A stretch of DNA of 64,000 bases, taken from the NCBI GenBank assembly GCA_963989245.1, contig OZ022342.1, positions 37,160,942-37,224,941 on the forward strand. The letters are read 5' to 3'. Position numbers and translations under genes: made by a program. Source of the DNA: Nansenia antarctica. Lineage: Eukaryota > Chordata > Actinopteri > Argentiniformes > Microstomatidae. This document shows, in pieces, positions 44,150 to 54,990 of this stretch. The stretch's first letter is position 1; every line of letters begins with the position of its first letter. The notes beneath the pieces were generated by a model, which searched no databases, was not told the DNA's origin, and worked only from the letters and a program-made list of their open reading frames with translations.

Positions 44150-45262
44150 CAGTGGCGGGCGGTGCATTTCACACCTAGGCCTTCAGTGATGTCCGACACA
44201 TTCCTACCTGAATTATTCTACCTCTTAATACCATCGTTATGACGCCATGGCTCTAGAAACTAGACAGAAACACAGTATAACCGGGCGTTGCATCACCTTA
44301 ACATAGTCAGACAAGTACAACAGAGTTATATTAATATTTCCGAAGCATTTTTAATCAATAAATCCGCATTTACAATGAAGAGTGTTAAACTAACATCTTT
44401 AAGATCGCTACATTACCCACGTCTGTCGTCTCGTCCACCATAATAGCGACAAAGGGTGCCTTTTTAATCTCCATTTTGATCTCTTCTCCCATCACTTAAG
44501 CAATAGCAAAAATCAGGTCGTTTTGTATTTTGCCTGACGTCCCAGTAAACACTTTGTTTGTGGACAGGTGGTAATGTAAATCTGGGTTGTTTTCAGCCAG
44601 AAAAGAAATAAGCTCAACGTAGTTTCCTCTGTTTGTGGACTCGGTGCTTTCATCATGTCCCCTAAATGATAGTTATTGTTTACCCAAAAACAGGACACAA
44701 TCGATCAGTATTATCGATCAGTCAACGAAAGCTTTCGTTGTGAGCTCCGTTTCCCTGCGCACTTTCAAAAGTTTCACATCTACCGGCATATACGCATCTC
44801 AATAGTGAATATCAATAGTGCGTATCAATAGTGCGTATCAATAGTGCGTATCCAATCAAAAGACGTGCTGGGTGCTGACATCATTGAGCCTTCCAGCAGG
44901 CGCCGTTGTTGCTTTTGCTCGCATCTACGTAGGTTTACTAGGAACGCCACAGGTTTTCTCGTTCCAACGTTAAGTTACAGGTCGAATCCGCGGCACCGCT
45001 TAACGTGCAGGCAGGCAGATTTTGGAGGCCCCTAGCAACACATTTTGATTGGATAAAAGCTCTAACATAAAGGCCAGCCCTCCAAATCTCAATCGGAGAC
45101 TGGAAGCAGCGCAACCAAGAGGAAAGCTATGAAATGAAGAGAATAGACTATGGGGAATCATTAATACATATTTGTGGAAAAAATATATTAAAATAAAATG
45201 TATATTCTGATGATGTTTAGGCCAGCAGAGAAGGCCTTGCTGGCCCTGACGGCACACCACTG
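44150..45262. mobile_element. hAT element inserted in the protease-pol junction of element 1
   Basis: 1113 bp with a perfect 8-bp duplication CTGTACAT (44142-44149, 45263-45270). Ends are CAGTGGCGGGCGGTGC and the complement of CAGTGGTGTGCCGTCAG. It carries a short decayed transposase fragment. The relative at 2138-3170 shares both end regions but not the middle. Confidence 0.93.
44391..44662 (-). pseudogene. hAT transposase fragment (ZMYM/DUF4371-like)
   Basis: About 90 codons on the minus strand read GHDESTESTNRGNYVELIS, then FLAENNPDLHYHLSTNKVF and APFVAIMVDETTDVGNVA, the block holding the first catalytic aspartate of this hAT group. One TAA stop interrupts it near 44505. No zinc finger or dimerisation block remains. 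Confidence 0.75.
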
Positions 45263-45270
45263 CTGTACAT

Positions 45271-45641
45271 CCATAAACCTCAAACTGTAGATCACAAAGT
45301 CTCTTAGGATGGACTCTCTTTCCTCCACATCCTATCAGTACTATATCTAAGTCACTCTGAACATCACTGTCTAGAGTGCCAGCAGCAATGAGCCGCTGTT
45401 CAACAGCCTCACTAACAGAGCATGCCATCGAACCTGTGTCCAACATGGCATACACATCCATTAACAGCCACAGGTGTGTAAAACAAACTATCACTACCAT
45501 TTAGACGCTGTATGTTCTGAAGGATGACTGTCTGACGACTGGGAGCACTCTCACAGACTGACTCATATACTGACTGTAGATCATCACTGAGGGTATTATC
45601 ACTTAAGCCCACATTGCCCCTCTCCAAATGCAGGCTATCTA
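45271..45641 (-). pseudogene. Element 1 protease region (after the -1 frameshift)
   Basis: Entered from gag by a -1 shift at 45642-45648, it runs LDSLHLERGNVGLSDN to about 45457, where a one-base indel moves it to another frame with the active-site motif AMLDTGSMACSVSE (DTGS at about 45429-45440). The hAT insertion at 45262 then separates it from RT. An aspartic protease of the retropepsin type. Confidence 0.75.
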
Positions 45642-47188
45642 GTTTCCCTGGTTAGACGAGAAGATTGGGGCACTTGGTGCAGACAGAGGCGCAGGGAGGG
45701 GGTGTACATTCGGGCACTGTAACTTCATGTGCCCTGGCTGTTTGCATGAGAAACACAGGTTGTGCTGCCTACAGTGAGCAGTGGTATTGTGAGAACTGTC
45801 ACCACAGACTGTACACGCTCCTGAAGCTCCCCCTTCCCGGGACGAGTAGTAGCGGCCCCTGGCGGCAGGACTTCTCGCCATTCTGCTCAATACCTCATCA
45901 AGCATCCCAGCCATCTTGTCCATGCTGTTCTGGATTGAGGTGAGCTCCACACTTGGCTCTGGTTGTCGTGGTGGGGGCTGACTCACACACACTGGCTGTG
46001 GGACTGCAACACAACATCAGGCTCCGGTCTCTCCATCCCCTGTGCATCAACGGTCATCACAGCAATGGCTTGCCTGGTACTACGTTCTGCTGCGGGCCTA
46101 CTGGGCCTGGCCTTCAACTCTCTATGGTACTCATCAATCCGTTCCTGGACCTCTTTGGCTGTCCAGCTGCTAGCCAGCTTGCTCTTGAACACGACAGACA
46201 AGGAAGGCTCGTCACAGTATCTAACAAACATCATAGCCACCTCCCCATTGAGATCTCCCATCCCTTTCCCCTGGCGCTGCAGACCCTCCTCTGCTACATC
46301 AGCTGCCCTATTCAGGCGCACCCAGTAATCTAAGGGACTCTCATGGGCTCTGGGAAGCGTACTGTAGAAGTCGGCAAGTGGCATGCCCGAGTATGTCAGG
46401 TCACTGAAATGCTGCTTCAGGATAGCATAGATGGCGTCTGGTTTCTGGTCAGCTCCAAGAGATGTGTCACTGCGTATTCCTATCTTCACCACATCTCTGG
46501 CTCTCCCCATCAGCTTGGACATAATCTCATCAGACTGATCCCCAATGTTAACGTTCCTCTTTCTCAGGTAAATGGACATCAAGTCGATCCATTCGTGGAC
46601 AGAGCATTTGTCAGTTGACTCACCTCGGAAGATGGGAATTTCCTTGGCACTAGACCTCATAGCCATGCTGAACTGCGTGAGGTCCACTGACGCACCACAA
46701 GCCTGTGTACATCCGCTACGGTTACTGGTACTCTCCTTTTCTGACAGAAGCCTAGCTGTAACTGAATCTCCAATGTGTCTCCCCAACTCTGTGATCAAAA
46801 CACCTAGTTCCCTCAACGTGTTGTCTGTCTCACTAGGCTGGGGATGTATCGGAGGAGTATTGTCTGTCCCACCAGACTGGCGATAGACATGGGTAGGGGT
46901 GTCTGTCTCACTGGGCTCATGATTAACAGGGATAGTAGTGTCACCCTCACTAGGCAGGTGATAGGCAGGGGTAGAAGTGGGTAAAATGTAAGGACCCTGG
47001 GCACTCTGGCCTACCAAGAGACTAGCCCTACTATACTCATCCAAGTCAGTAATCCCCCTACAACGCCCTAGAGAACCCACATAACCAGGCAGGGATACTG
47101 AGCTAATCGGTGTAATAAATCCTCTACCAAAACTCACTTTTTTCACAGGTTCTGAATCACAAAACTCCATGTTCGCACCCTCTGCCAT
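45639..47188 (-). pseudogene. Element 1 gag with two CCHC zinc knuckles
   Basis: Structural protein of the retroelement particle. ATG at 47188. The first 401 codons include repeats of PSETD type and the capsid-like IPIFRGESTDKCSVHEWIDL. The frame breaks in a (GT)n run near 45990; the downstream frame adds a nucleocapsid with CTVCGDSSHNTTAHC and CFSCKQPGHMKLQC. It ends in a stop right after the slippery heptamer. The (GT) slippage is probably a mutation. Confidence 0.85.
45642..45648 (-). promoter_or_regulatory. Programmed -1 frameshift heptamer GGGAAAC at gag end
   Basis: On the minus strand the gag frame reads CAG GGA AAC TAG, so G GGA AAC is in the correct X XXY YYZ phase and the stop follows immediately (45639-45641). 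A -1 slip continues into the open protease frame (L D S L H...). GGGAAAC is a known efficient heptamer in some retroviral gag-pro overlaps. A downstream pseudoknot was not modelled. Confidence 0.7.
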
Positions 47189-47578
47189 ATCTACTCACTA
47201 GTATCTAAATCGTATGACATAAAATTGACTGAATAAATTGTGCCAAAAGAAAATAAATCACTCAGTGTATAAAATAATGACCGACCCAAAACAAAAACAC
47301 TCACTGTAAACCATTAGTGACAGGCAAATGGCAAATGGCAGTTAAAATCACTTCTACTGCTACCCAAGCTAAATAATTACTAGATCAGTACTAGACTAAC
47401 TATTCAATTGCCTGCTAAATATTACTGTAGTACTCGTTCTGCGTTGTGTCTGATAAATTTGTCTGCTATACATATAACTGTATCATTCATGGAACCTCAA
47501 TACATCTATGGGGCTCTTCGACAGCCGGCCTGGGGTCCGTAGGATGTTGGATCGGCGATGGGCTGATCCTTTGAAGTC
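47189..47578 (-). other. 5' leader of element 1
   Basis: About 390 bp between PBS and gag ATG, without frames; it would contain the packaging signal of the retroelement RNA. No motif recognised. Confidence 0.5.
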
Positions 47579-47595
47579 GCAGGGTCGCGGCACCA
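47579..47595 (-). promoter_or_regulatory. Primer binding site of element 1
   Basis: Minus-strand TGGTGCCGCGACCCTGC two bases inside the 5' LTR. It begins TGG, complementary to a tRNA CCA end. I do not assign the tRNA. Confidence 0.8.
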
Positions 47596-47597
47596 GT

Positions 47598-47939
47598 TGT
47601 AACCCCTCACAATCCGGACAGACCAGGCAGGCACACAGGTTCACTTTCAAGCTGTTTATGTATCTGAATGTGCAAACAAAATGGTGGTTATTTAATGGTA
47701 GGCTCCAGCACAAAACAACTTTCACCTACCATCTCAACCGCTCACAAAGACGAAAGGGGTGAGCTACGGTGGCCTTCGTCAAAACATTAAACGCGGCCAG
47801 TCCAACCTCCACTAGGGGCACTACACACCGTATGCAGCCATGGGTAAATCAATTCAAAACACTTAACCAAATGATAAAAAGCAAACGATTTTGATGAACT
47901 TCAACCTATAACTTAAATATAATTTATAACCCTGTTACA
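47598..47939 (-). repeat. 5' LTR of Ty3/gypsy element 1 (short form, 342 bp)
   Basis: TGTAACCCCTCAC...CTGTTACA on plus. Colinear with the outer parts of the 798-bp LTR and lacks its ~456-bp middle. Confidence 0.9.
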
Positions 47940-48014
47940 AAAGCACCAAATGTTTTCCATGTGCTCTACATCACCATAGCTTTCAATTTTTGGTGGGAGC
48001 CACTTCATCAAGAT

Positions 48015-48380
48015 TGAAGAAATACGCTCCTCAATGTCAATCAAGTATTTAATAACAAAGATGAAGAAGCCCTGCAGTGATACAAACAATAGAAGCATGA
48101 ACTGAGACAGTATGCTAACTCTCACATCTGAATCTAATACACTAATGATAATATAACAATATATATATAATGTATAAAGTATAAGCAGGGTAAATGTATA
48201 ACTTTTAACCATAAACATTCGAATAACAGACTTACAGGAATTAGGTGGACAGCTTAATAGACAACCACCGTAACATGAACGTCTGAAACTAATCAACAAA
48301 TAAAATGGCCGACTCCTAACTGAGCCGGACAGCATAACAATCGAAATACTGCCACCTAGTGGACGGCGGTATACCCTTCA
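48015..48380 (-). repeat. 3' LTR of element 2 (uninterrupted, 366 bp)
   Basis: On plus it runs TGAAGAAATACGC to ACCCTTCA. It contains the empty TTAA (48254-48257) that is filled by a piggyBac element in the other LTR. A minus-strand purine run (GGACTGGGGGGGA, 48381-48393) abuts it as PPT. The pol stop codon (48356) lies inside this LTR. Confidence 0.9.
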
Positions 48381-50645
48381 TCCCCCCCAGTCCGGAAAGC
48401 TATAAACTGAAATAGGTAACCGGACTCAGTCCCGCGTCCAACGGCCTGTTTCGGGCTCGTAGTGCTTGGGTGGCTCCCTTGTACGGCATCAGTGGGGACA
48501 GGGTCGCTCTGGGACCCGAGGCCAGGGGCCGCCTCACCAGCAGGCGCCGGCAAGGAGGAACCCAGAGCCGCGCCACAGGGCCCATCCGCCAGCTGCTGGA
48601 CGATCCCCTGGGGCACCACCGGGCACGGTTGGACAGGTAGGGAGCGGTGTACCAGGGGCGTAGGTGGAGGGGACATAGCAGCTGGCTGCTGAGGAGCATA
48701 GGGGGTGTAGCCACGGAGGAACCGCCGGTTGCGTAAAGTCAGGCATCCAGACCCATCAACCTTAACCCGATACTGATCGTGACCACGTGACTCCACCACC
48801 ACCCCTGACCTGTCCCACTTGTTAGGGCTAGGGCCCTGCTGATTCTGGAGGAACAACCTCTCACCAAGTGCCAATGGGCGGAGTGGCTTCGAGTGAGCCT
48901 GCAGGGACTCGGTGGTACGGGACATCCGGGTCCGAAGGGCATCCTCCTTTGCCGCCCATGCTTGGCGCCAGAGCGGTCGGATATGTGGGTTCGAGAACTT
49001 CTCAAGCCTGTTGACGAAGGAAAGCGAACCTCGAAGGGGGTGACCGAAGATAATCTGCGCCGGTGAGAGGTTGCTGTCGGGGTCAGGCATGTTGCGTAAC
49101 TGTATCATGGCACGCAGAAAGCGGTCATGATCGAGACTGCCAGTCGGGCCAGTGTTGGACATCAGGAGGCGCTTCGCAGACTTCACTGCAACTTCGCTCT
49201 TCCGTTTGACTGTGGGAAAGCAACAGAGGACACACAGTGTTTGACGCCCCACAAGCGGAGGAAGTCCTGCGTCTGGCCTGCTGTGAACTCCGGACCACCG
49301 TCGCTCGAAAGTTCCTCCGGCACACCAAAGGAGCCAAAGAACGCACGGAGGTGGCGAACCAGCCCAGCTGAGCCTCCCATTTCAGTGCCTGCTGTGGAGC
49401 ATAGGACCTCCACCCAGCCCGATAGTCGATCTCCGATAACTAGGTAGTGACGACCTCCATAGTCAAAGAAGTCAGCAAACACCGCCTCGAATGGGGTGGA
49501 CGGTGGCGAGGATGGTAGGGGGGGCGTGGCTGCTTGTGACGGAGCGTTCCGGTTACAGTCCGCACATCCGTACCTGGCGGCTCGGATGTCCTCTGACATC
49601 CCTGGCCAGTAGACTATGGCACGGGCCTGTTGCCCCATCGCCGAGATCCCTTGGTGGGCGGCATGGAGGTGTCGAAGGACGCTGTCGCGGAGGGATGGAG
49701 GGACCAGGACACGGTCATGATATAGCAGGACGCCGTCCTGTGCGTAAATGGACTCACAGACTGGTGATAGACTCGCCAGGGTGGGGTCGTTCATATCAAC
49801 CCTGTCCCCATGTTCGATCAGGTGCAGAAGGTGGCTGAGGCATGCATCACTTGCTGTTTCTCGTGCAAGGAGGGTCCAAGAGACGGCTCCGAGCTCTTGT
49901 GCATCGGCGCGGATGGAAGCCATAAGTGCTGACTCCACGGCGTCAGGCACGCCTGGCAATCCCAGTGAGAGGCCGTTCGCTGAGCCTGATGGAGACGGAT
50001 GTCTTGAGGTTGCGTCAGCGGCATAGTTGCTCTTTCCAGGCAGGTGCACAATGTCGAAGCGCCATGGGAGGGTACGCTGCTTGAGTCTAAACAGGCGTGA
50101 GTTTGTTATCTCATCTAGCGTACGGTCGCCAAAGATCTTCACCAGGGGCTTATGGTCGGTAACTACGACGAGGTTGTCGCTGCCCTGCGTGCAGTACCGT
50201 GCTTGCTCCAGACCCCAGGCCACGGCTAGGGCCTCTTCTTCGATGGCCGCATAGCGCTGTTCGGCCGGGGACAGGAAGCGTGAACCAGCGAGGGTGATCC
50301 TCCATCCTCCCGGGCAGCAGTCTGGTATGCCCGAGGCGCAGCTACAATGTTGTTGGAGCAGGAAGAAACCAATACCGCGCTTGGACCAGTCAGGGCGGAG
50401 GCAGGTGCGCTTCTGCATGTCGTAGATCTCCACGCCCTCACGGATGGCCCTAACAATAGCACTTTTGGACGTTTGAAAGGCTTCCTCCAGTTCGGGTGAC
50501 CATGAGAATTTACAGCGTGGGCTGAGGAATGGCTTGAATGGAGCCATCGTGTCGCGCAGCTGGGCATAGTTCGACACCTGGTTGACAAGGCCGAACCAGC
50601 TCCTGACATCCGTCGTGGAGTCCGGGGTGGGGAAGTCTCGGATAG
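48356..50645 (-). pseudogene. Element 2 RNase H and integrase
   Basis: Continues RT after the hAT insertion. RNase H-like part includes LRPDWSKRGIGFFLLQQHC and VVTDHKPLVKIFGDR; then YAADATSRHPSPSG, the integrase linker HLHAAHQGISAMGQQARAIV and WPGMSEDIRAARYGCADCNR (HHCC finger), and SSDGGPEFTAGQTQDFLRLW (integrase core). Near 49203-49250 a one-base shift moves the frame from FPQSNGRA to AVKSAKRLLMSN. The C-terminal SH3-like part and a proline-rich tail end inside the LTR. Confidence 0.88.
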
Positions 50646-51155
50646 TAGGGCTGCCACAAACGATTATTTTCATAGTCGATTAGTCACCGATTATTTTAAC
50701 GATTAGTCGACTAATCAGATCATAAATTACAGATTATCGCACAATTACTCAATCGCTCTTATTTAGCTATCATCTTCTAAATCAGCTTCTACATTTAGCT
50801 TGAAGTTGTTAGTTGTTGTTGTAGGCATGTGCTAACTAAAAATAAAGACAATTAAAATGATTGTTCACTCAAAAATAGATCTTTTAATGAAGCAGCATAT
50901 TTATTTCTGGCATCACTTGCATGTAATGTAATGTAATAGTGCAAAACAAAGGGTATAGTGCATCTTCTCAGGCATCAATTTTATCACAGTACATTATTTT
51001 AAAAATGTAGTACTCAGCAGTTTGCACTCTCTACTACATTTTAAAAACGTGTTTGATGCCTGAGAATATGCACTATACCCTTTGTTTTGTATCTCCCCCC
51101 CTCTCTCTCTCTCCCCCCTCTCTCTCCCTCCCTCTCTCTTTCGCTCTCTCTCTCT

Positions 51156-51206
<51 letters not shown>

Positions 51207-52096
51207 TTTCTCTCACTCACACACTGACAGCCAGTCTGCAGTACCATAGCCAACTACTGATCCAACAAACAGAAAAGTAAACCAGATACAAAAAAGGTAG
51301 TTCCCTAGTTTAAAAGGAGGAAATAAATGCATTTCTCTACCTTAGTGGGAGACCTGGCACTGGGAGGAGGCAGCTAGTTTCTAGTAGTCAGGGCTGTAGG
51401 AGCTGGTTGCAAGGTGTCATCAGCCACTGTGGATCTGTCATCGAAAAGGCAATCTGCAGCCTCAAGAAACGCTTTTTTCACAATTTCGCCGTCTTTGAAT
51501 GACTTCTTGTGTTTAACAAGAACGTGACTGACGCGATAAGAAGCTATCGTTGCAGCCGTACGTTTTCGCTCTTTTGCCACATTTCCCTTCTTCGAAACAG
51601 TCATCGTAGATTTGCAGATCAGACTGATGGACTTCCAATATCACATTGTGTAAAAAAGTCCTCCTCCCATTCTGGATGGAAGTTGTACGTTATTGGTTTC
51701 TTACTTGGTCCAGCTTCCCCACTCATTTGTATACCCTTTCTTTAGTATTATATAGTAAATAGTAGAAATTGGAAGGCTAACTAGGTAATTAGTCTCGCCT
51801 GTATTTTGTATTTTGTAGTTGGCGCTGTTGACTGCGCATGCGTGGTGAACCGTGTGTTAGGTGAAAAGATCAGATCTCAGACTGGCTTACCTGTATGTCA
51901 ATCAAGTGGCAAAATCCATAGTGAGGATGGATGATAGGCGAACGCTAGCCAGTGGCAGCTTCAGGGAAGAAAAACGAATGCTTATCGCTTATTTCAGCTC
52001 CCAAAAAACATGCGATGACGTCGATTACCAAATATGTCAGCGACGATTTTGGTAATCGACGTCGTCGCGACTAGTCGACTAATCGTGGCAGCCCTA
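50646..52096. mobile_element. hAT element in the RT-RNase H region of element 2
   Basis: 1451 bp with perfect 8-bp duplication TCGGATAG (50638-50645, 52097-52104). Ends are TAGGGCTGCCAC and GTGGCAGCCCTA, an end type common in fish hAT elements. Inside are a (TC)n/(CA)n microsatellite (51096-51204) and a short minus-strand transposase fragment. Removing it rejoins the retroelement frame. Confidence 0.93.
51374..51604 (-). pseudogene. hAT transposase N-terminal fragment
   Basis: About 76 codons with KGNVAKERKRTAATIASYRV and SHVLVKHKKSFKDGEIVKKA, the segment following the BED finger in GTF2IRD2/ZBED-like hAT transposases. Core and dimerisation regions are missing. Confidence 0.65.
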
Positions 52097-52104
52097 TCGG
52101 ATAG

Positions 52105-53811
52105 CGTCCAAGTACTTGGGGAGTGGCTCGATAGTAGTGTCCGACACCCTGAAGCCAGCGAACTCGACGTTCCTCTCCGCAAACTGAAACTTGTCCGGGT
52201 TCAACACGATGCCTGCCCGGCCGACACGAGTAAGGAAGTCGATGGTCCTCGACCAGTGCTGCTCCAGGTCGGTGTCATAGTGGATGGTGTCATCCACACA
52301 ACGTTCCTTACACTCATAGTCCGAGAGGACCGCATCAAAACTGTGGTTGTAGCCATCCCCCGACGATAGGAAACCTTGTGGCGCCCTGGTGTAACGCCAG
52401 CGGCCAAAGGGCGTGATGAATGTGGTCAGATGACGATCTGATTCACGCAGCGGCACACTGTGGTAGCCATTCCAGGCGTCCGTGACAGTCTTCCAGGTGT
52501 CCTTTGGGATACGACGTGCGAGGTGGAATGGGGACTCGGTGGCGAAAGTCTCACGTAGGCAGAACTTGTTGAGAGGTGTGAGGTCCACGGTCCTGCGGGG
52601 GGAGCCATTGTGCTTCCGAGTGACCACCATACGATGGCACCATGTCACTGGTTCGCCGTATGGCACACGTTCAATGACACCAAGGGCCTCATCCCGGAGA
52701 AGGTCATCGTGGACTCTCTGCTGCCAGTGTAGAGGCACAACGGCCGCGGTGTGGCATGCTCTTGGCGTGGCTGCGGGGTCCACATGCATTTCAATGGGTG
52801 GCCCTTCCATGCACGGCAGCGCCCGATGAGGGCAAGTGTTGAATGTGGATGAGGCGTATCTCCCGAATAGCCAATCCTTCATCCGGCTGTTGTTCTCTGG
52901 TGTGACAGGGAAAGGTAGCGCCGCAGGGCGTTCCGGAGGGACCGTACGCTGGGGACATGAGCACTGGGCGCTGTGGGGGTTACTCGGGTCGCCGCAGCCG
53001 CCGTTGGTGGACCTCGTAGCATTGACGGACAGGGGCTGGTTTTGCGTGTAAGACCCACGCTTGTCGTTGGGCCCCCCTACGATGTCACCTGATGGGAAGT
53101 CCATAGACAAGAGGCCGAGGTTGAGCAGCAACTCGTAGGATAGGTACATGGCCCGGACTGAGCTGCTCACGTACACCATGGAGCGGCAGGACGCCACTTC
53201 ACCGCTGCTGGAGGCTGTCGAGAGTCTAGCGAAGAATGCGCCTTCGACAGCTATGGGGGAGCGGTTGGCGGCCGACATGCTGAGATGGACGGGACGCAGG
53301 TCGTCACGTGAGAATCCGCAGGCAATGAACTCCTCTAGGGACCAAAGGTCCGACTGTGCACCAGTGTCCGCGATGGCGGATACCCTCGCCCCGTTGACCG
53401 AGCCACGGTCGCCGGTGCCTGCACTCGATCCGACAGGCATGTCAACCGAGATAGTGATCAGCGCTCGGGGATGGTCTTTCAGCCTGGCCCTTCTCCATTC
53501 GCCCTTGGAGAAAATGTGGTGCTCAAGTCTGATGGGCGTGGGGGCGTGGCGTTGGTGGTGACTCCCACGACGTCGGCCAGGGCGGGCATCAGACTGAACC
53601 GACGAAATCTGGGAGATCGGTTCTGACTCCACGGCGGCCTGTTGACTGCTGGCAGATGGCTGCGGTCGCCCCTTGCGTCGGCGGGCCCTATAACAGTCGA
53701 TACAAAGCTGGTGGGGCTTGGTATTCCATCCGCGAGATCCCTCTGTGAAGACATTAAAGGTTCTCTTACACTCTGGGCACGGGGCTCGTTTCGCCACGTC
53801 CGCTGGGCCAA
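52105..53811 (-). CDS. Element 2 zinc finger, protease and reverse transcriptase
   Basis: An open frame of over 560 codons. The N-terminal zinc ribbon has CPECKRTF...CIDCYRARRRKGR; the protease has AIADTGAQSDLWS (DTGAQ at about 53354-53368); RT has RTVDLTPLNKFCLRE, TDAWNGYHSVPL, TRAPQGFLSSGD and the catalytic CVDDTIHY (about 52289-52297; VDD in place of the usual YxDD). FAGFRVSD marks the thumb. It stops only at the hAT insertion. Confidence 0.88.
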
Positions 53812-54424
53812 CCTGGTCTCACACGGCAGACGTCAGGATTCGACGTCTGTCCATCGTATCCAAACGTCGAATTCCGACGTGACATTGGGGTAGGTGCGCC
53901 TGTTATGTGCGCCTGTCGGGCTGGCATGGGTGGCACAATTTTAAGAATTTAACACTTAATTCCCTGCATTCTGGTCAATTTGTATGCACCATTTTGTGCT
54001 TTTTATTACAATTTCTGTCTCCACTACCCATTGTATACTTTAATTAGGCTACTAACATTAGGCCCGTGAGAAATTGAGAGCATATAAATCACTAGATGCC
54101 TACAACTACGCAATCTGTGGTCACAGTACATCAAATACCATGACATAGATTCAGACTTTTATGTCTTGAAATCAGAAGTCCTCCCAAGCCAAAGACAAGA
54201 TAGGTTGTCTTACAATCCGTGCGTTTAATTGCAAACTTCCACATACAAAACCGCCAGTTCACCGAAGCTCTCCTTTCCTCAACGCAACACCTGTGACCTC
54301 CACCAATCACAGGAATGCATTGGCACACAACACAGCGCACAGTATCAGTGCTAGAATTGAATTTCTGAGCATTAATTGCAACATTAATGAACATATTATT
54401 ACACGGTTGCTACAATACTTTACC

Positions 54425-54595
54425 TGATATAAAATGGGCGGCACATGCACAAGCATTTTTTAAAATCTTGTCCTCAGTCCAGTTGACGCCGCCGGTTGCT
54501 CTGAAATGGTCTGATCCTGATGGAATTCGGTAGAACTTTAGTCCGATAGTCGTGGAATATCGATTCTGACAACCGAACACGCAACAAGCAGACAT
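54425..54595 (-). pseudogene. THAP zinc-finger exon
   Basis: The minus strand begins MSACCVFGCQNRYST with LKFYRIPSG and CAAHFISG, matching the C2CH THAP DNA-binding module (C-x4-C...C-x2-H), then a GTAAAG donor at about 54424. THAP exons begin P-element-type transposases and THAP proteins. No downstream transposase exon was recognised, so it is probably a fragment. Confidence 0.65.
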
Positions 54596-54909
54596 TTCTT
54601 TATGCTAGTAGCCGTTGTAAGCTATTTTAAGCGTACCTAACTCTGGATCAAGAATGTTGTTTTTGTCCACGCTTCCGTTGCCTAAACGCGCGCGACTGTA
54701 AAAGGGGCGGGGGGCATCATTCACCGGGGTTCTTCTCTGGTGAAGATCAAGTGAGAAAGATTGCTTTACCTTCATCAGATCCACTTGCCTTTGGCTTACC
54801 TGTATATTTTGGTCTATACCTGGACTTGAGAAACGAGATGCCCAACATTGGATTTGACAAACTGTGGCCCATTTTGCGCAACAAGTGGAAGAGTTTGAAG
54901 CAGCGGAGA

Positions 54910-54990
54910 CAGGGTTGCCAGATGGGCTGGTTTTTTGTGGATTTAGCTGTTTTTAGACTGGTTAATTGTCAATCCCATCTGGCAACCCTG
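54910..54990. mobile_element. 81-bp hAT MITE with perfect duplication
   Basis: Ends CAGGGTTGCCAGATGGG and complement, flanked by AGCGGAGA on both sides (54902-54909, 54991-54998). Same family as 21364-21468. Confidence 0.9.

Larger units (their letters stand above)
38645..47939 (-). mobile_element. Ty3/gypsy LTR retrotransposon 1
   Basis: A complete minus-strand element with LTRs starting TGTAACCCCTCAC and ending CTGTTACA on plus, a 4-bp duplication AAAG (38641-38644, 47940-47943), PBS, PPT, gag, protease, RT, RNase H and integrase in Ty3 order. Several single-base frameshifts (about 45990, 45457, 43855) and a hAT insertion (44150-45262) make it inactive. The two LTRs differ in length (798 and 342 bp). 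Confidence 0.93.

Noticed and set aside
45983..46010. A second programmed frameshift within gag
   Set aside because: The break lies in a GTGTGTG run with no slippery heptamer; dinucleotide slippage is a simpler explanation.
47913..48335. 140-codon hydrophobic minus-strand protein resembling a membrane protein
   Set aside because: It lies within the LTR of element 2 and its flank; the AT-rich LTR accounts for the hydrophobic residues.
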